The position numbers were made by a program, and so were the translations under genes. A stretch of 7,260 nt of DNA from an uncultured Oscillibacter sp. (lineage in GTDB: Bacteria > Bacillota > Clostridia > Oscillospirales > Oscillospiraceae): positions 1 through 7,260 of the forward strand of contig CAJOFP010000200.1 in assembly GCA_905233795.1 (NCBI GenBank). The letters are read 5' to 3'. Position 1 is the first letter of the stretch. Each line of letters begins with the position of its first letter. The notes below the pieces were generated by a model, which made no database searches, had not been told where the DNA came from, and was given only the letters and a program-made list of their open reading frames with translations. Positions 5,448 to 7,260 of the stretch are shown here, piece by piece.

Positions 5448-6617
5448 ATGTTTTATGTCAGGACGTTTAATAAAATATCCACAGAGGGATTAAAAAAATT
5501 TGATTTTACGCTGTATCGCGTCGGGGAATCCGTGGAACACGAGGACGCGATTCTGGTTCGTTCGGCGGATTTGCTGGATCGGCCTTTCTCGGAAAATTTA
5601 CTGGCGATTTCCCGCGCCGGAGCCGGCGTGAATAATATTCCCATAGAACGCTGTACCGAAGCCGGAATCGCCGTATTTTCGACGCCGGGCGCCAACGCCA
5701 ACGCCGTAAAAGAACTGGTATTCTGCGCCATGCTGATGGGTTCCCGCGATGTGCCGGGGGCGATTCGCTGGGTACGCCGTCAGGCGGGCGCGGGCGCGGA
5801 TGTCGCGTCTGTAGTCGAAAAAGGTAAGGCGGCGTTTATCGGCCCGGAATTGTATCGAAAATCGCTCGGCGTGATTGGTCTGGGGGCGATTGGTTCTCTT
5901 GTCGCCAATCTCGCTATCGAATGGGGCATGGAAGTTTACGGCTATGATCCGTTTTTATCCGTGGACGCCGCGCTTCGTTTAGACCGTCATATTCATGTCG
6001 TGAAAGATTTAAAAGAATTATACAAACGCGCCGATTATATTACCGTACACGTCCATTTCACGGACGAAACGCGTAATATGATTAATCAAGAGGCGATTGA
6101 CGCCATGAAGCCGGGGACGCGTTTTATTAATCTGGCGCGGGGTGAAATCGTGGACGATGAAGCCATGTTAGAGGCGTTGGACAGCGGCAAAATATCCGTT
6201 TATATTACAGACTTCCCGACCAATCGCCTGTTGACTTCGCCGCATGTCATCGCCATGCCGCATTTGGGCGCGTCCACACCCGAAAGCGAGGAAAATTGCG
6301 CGGTTATGGCAGTAGAAGAACTGCGCGATTATCTGGAAAACGGCAATATTAAAAATTCCGTGAATTTCCCGGCGGTATCTATGGAGAAAAGCGGCGTACA
6401 GCGTTTATGTATTATTCATAAAAATATCCCCGCCATGTTAGCCAATATCACGGCGTTATTATCCAAAGACGGCGTAAACGTGGAGAATTTAAGCAACAAA
6501 TCACGCGGCGAACTGGCCTATACCATGATAGACTTGGGAACCGCGATTGACGAAACCGTATCTGAAGCCGTCCGCGCTCTGGATCATGTCATCCGGGTTC
6601 GCGTCCTCACATGGTAA
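5448..6617 (+). CDS. serA: D-3-phosphoglycerate dehydrogenase with ACT domain
   Basis: This cytoplasmic enzyme oxidises 3-phosphoglycerate to 3-phosphohydroxypyruvate with NAD, the first step of serine synthesis. The 389-residue protein has a short substrate domain with SRAGAGVNNIPIERCTEAGI (55-74) and STPGANANAVKEL (78-90), then a Rossmann domain with GLGAIG (144-149) and D167 in GYDP. LARGEIVD follows with R231, and PHLGASTPESEENC with catalytic H272. The C-terminal ACT domain begins at about 319 (LCIIHKNIPAMLANITALL, 320-338), an expected serine-binding regulatory site. It lacks the intervening domain of the longest SerA forms and matches the short clostridial type. The segment before H272 reads DFPTNRLL, with Asn/Arg where the catalytic Glu is expected. 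The start is ATG 5448 with GGAGAGG about 12 bases upstream. No serC or serB is beside it; the spacers on both sides suggest its own transcription unit. Confidence 0.94.
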   Translation: MFYVRTFNKISTEGLKKFDFTLYRVGESVEHEDAILVRSADLLDRPFSENLLAISRAGAGVNNIPIERCTEAGIAVFSTPGANANAVKELVFCAMLMGSRDVPGAIRWVRRQAGAGADVASVVEKGKAAFIGPELYRKSLGVIGLGAIGSLVANLAIEWGMEVYGYDPFLSVDAALRLDRHIHVVKDLKELYKRADYITVHVHFTDETRNMINQEAIDAMKPGTRFINLARGEIVDDEAMLEALDSGKISVYITDFPTNRLLTSPHVIAMPHLGASTPESEENCAVMAVEELRDYLENGNIKNSVNFPAVSMEKSGVQRLCIIHKNIPAMLANITALLSKDGVNVENLSNKSRGELAYTMIDLGTAIDETVSEAVRALDHVIRVRVLTW

Positions 6618-6634
6618 TATATTGATATATTATC
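6613..6634 (+). repeat. AT-rich palindrome at the serA stop codon
   Basis: TAATATAT (6615-6622) and ATATATTA (6625-6632) form a perfect 8-bp inverted repeat around TG, extended by one wobble and one G-C pair. It contains the serA TAA codon itself. It is weak as RNA structure and could be a protein-binding site or chance in AT-rich DNA. Confidence 0.4.
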
Positions 6635-6661
6635 ACGCGAGAATAAAAATAAAAAAAATAT

Positions 6662-6724
6662 AAAACGGAAACGCGTCCCCAACATCGAAAGGAGTAAACT
6701 CCAACGGGTACGCGTTTCCGTTTT
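6662..6724 (+). terminator. compound hairpin terminator after serA
   Basis: A perfect 15-bp stem is formed by AAAACGGAAACGCGT (6662-6676) and ACGCGTTTCCGTTTT (6710-6724). Inside the 33-nt loop, CCC (6678-6680) can pair with GGG (6706-6708), and GGAG (6691-6694) with CTCC (6699-6702). Rightward, the stem ends in GTTTTCC, a modest U-run partly inside the arm. Leftward it is followed by a much better T-rich stretch (the complement of 6643-6661). It lies 45 bp after serA and is most simply its terminator, possibly bidirectional. The large structured loop is unusual for a plain terminator. Confidence 0.65.
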
Positions 6725-6811
6725 CCTAATCAACCGGACGGATTCACGGCAATATTACGCCGGAATTACGCTGTTTTGAATATTTTATAAATATTTTATA
6801 ATATTTTCCGG

Positions 6812-6840
6812 TTGCGCCGGGGGAGGGGGCGTGTTAGAAT
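6812..6840 (+). promoter_or_regulatory. putative extended -10 promoter of the phospholipase-like gene
   Basis: TTGCGC (6812-6817) and TAGAAT (6835-6840) are 17 bp apart, and the -10 box is preceded by TGT (6832-6834), an extended -10 element that would offset the poor -35 box. The spacer is strikingly G-rich (GGGGGAGGGGG, 6819-6829). Upstream, 6780-6806 holds repeated AATATTTTATA-type sequence that could act as an UP element or contain a second -10 (TATAAT at 6797-6802). Confidence 0.45.
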
Positions 6841-6846
6841 AACGCT

Positions 6847-6868
6847 CGCGCCGGGGAAAATCGGCGCG
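6847..6868 (+). other. GC-rich hairpin at the expected 5' end of the transcript
   Basis: CGCGCCG (6847-6853) and CGGCGCG (6862-6868) form a perfect 7-bp stem with an 8-nt loop, GGGAAAAT. It begins seven bases after the -10 box, so it would lie at or next to the transcript's 5' end. No T-run follows, so it is not a terminator. A 5' stabilising hairpin or a regulator site is possible. The remaining leader to 6932 is AT-rich and shows nothing else. Confidence 0.4.
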
Positions 6869-6944
6869 GTTATAAAAAATTACAAAATTTATATTAAGTA
6901 AGATAAAAATAATAGAAATATATAATAAATCCGGAGGGAATGAA

Positions 6945-7260
6945 ATGCAGAAACGCAGTCACGCCCTTTTGGCGTCCATGCTTTTACGATCTGAAAACGG
7001 CTTTCCCGCCCGCCGTTATGAAATCGCCTTTTTAATCGGCTCCGTCCAGCCGGATTGCAATCCGTTGAGTTATTTAAAAGGCTCCGTACATCATAAGAAA
7101 TTCGGCGGGCATACTTATGAAAATTCCCGGCGCTATATTCAATCCCACGCGCAACGGCTTTACAATCGCGCCCGCTGGAATCTCTGGTCTTATTATACGC
7201 TCGGCAAACTCACGCATTATGTCGCCGACGCCTTTACATGGCCGCATAACGATCATTTTC
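6945..7260 (+). CDS. zinc-dependent phospholipase C family protein, N-terminal part
   Basis: The frame opens at ATG 6945 with GGAGGG (6933-6938) six bases upstream and stays open for 105 codons to the window edge. It starts MQKRSHALLASMLL and contains EIAFLIGSVQPDCNPLSYLK (26-45), HHKKFGGHTYENS (49-61) and LGKLTHYVADAFTWPHNDHF (86-105). The H-x3-D motif (H91, D95), followed by a Pro-His pair (H101), matches the zinc-site region of the phospholipase C/alpha-toxin fold (PF00882), where H6, H56 and other early His and Asp residues are also expected ligands. There is no signal peptide, so this is the short cytoplasmic or peripheral clostridial type rather than a secreted toxin; its substrate is unknown. 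An in-frame alternative start is not evident, and ATG 6940 is in a different frame. It has its own promoter and leader. Confidence 0.75.
   Translation, partial: MQKRSHALLASMLLRSENGFPARRYEIAFLIGSVQPDCNPLSYLKGSVHHKKFGGHTYENSRRYIQSHAQRLYNRARWNLWSYYTLGKLTHYVADAFTWPHNDHF

Noticed and set aside
7074..7256. Leftward 60-codon open frame at the right edge
   Set aside because: It is antisense to the phospholipase C-like frame, which has a good ribosome binding site and family motifs.
1..7260. CRISPR array, insertion sequence or phage region
   Set aside because: No regularly spaced longer repeats, transposase motifs, terminal inverted repeats with target duplications, or phage genes are visible.

Overview
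The window reads as chromosomal DNA of an uncultured-type Firmicutes, probably Clostridia. Supporting this are strong AAGGGG/GGAGG-type ribosome binding sites, TTG starts, very AT-rich intergenic regions with recognisable sigma-A promoters, and proteins of clostridial flavour (YcdX-like PHP phosphatase, DUF3592-like protein, a 389-residue SerA with one ACT domain, a short zinc-dependent phospholipase C family protein). Coding DNA is unusually rich in GCG/CGC/GGC codons against AT-rich spacers. The species assignment is inference. I see no mobile element, CRISPR array, phage gene, tRNA or rRNA.

Layout. At 1-36 (minus) is the possible first 12 codons of a gene that leaves the left edge. In front of it, at about 50-215 (minus), is a compact set of nested inverted repeats with a promoter just upstream; I read this as a structured non-coding RNA or leader of unidentified family. 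At 383-1096 (minus) is a PHP-fold metal-dependent phosphatase. The spacer 1097-1285 carries two divergent sigma-A promoters with 17-bp spacing, one for the phosphatase and one for a rightward run of genes: a small membrane-anchored DUF3592-like protein (1286-1660), amylomaltase MalQ (1700-3274), a lipoprotein substrate-binding protein of an ABC importer (3301-4483) and its permease (4470-5318).

The substrate-binding protein is broken. Its conserved sequence runs in one frame to about 4155 and resumes in a second frame from about 4142. A short out-of-frame deletion at a GC-rich repeat fits this best. No ATPase gene follows the permease, so the transporter is incomplete here in two ways.

After an AT-rich spacer comes serA (5448-6617), the first enzyme of serine biosynthesis, apparently its own transcription unit. 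It ends in a 15-bp stem with a structured loop (6662-6724). A spacer with an extended -10 promoter and a 5'-end hairpin then leads to a zinc-dependent phospholipase C family gene starting at 6945 and running off the right edge.

The genes do not form one pathway: they are central carbon (malQ) and amino-acid (serA) metabolism plus a damaged importer. The observations most worth following are the structured RNA at the left edge, the frame-breaking deletion in the binding protein, and the compound hairpin after serA.
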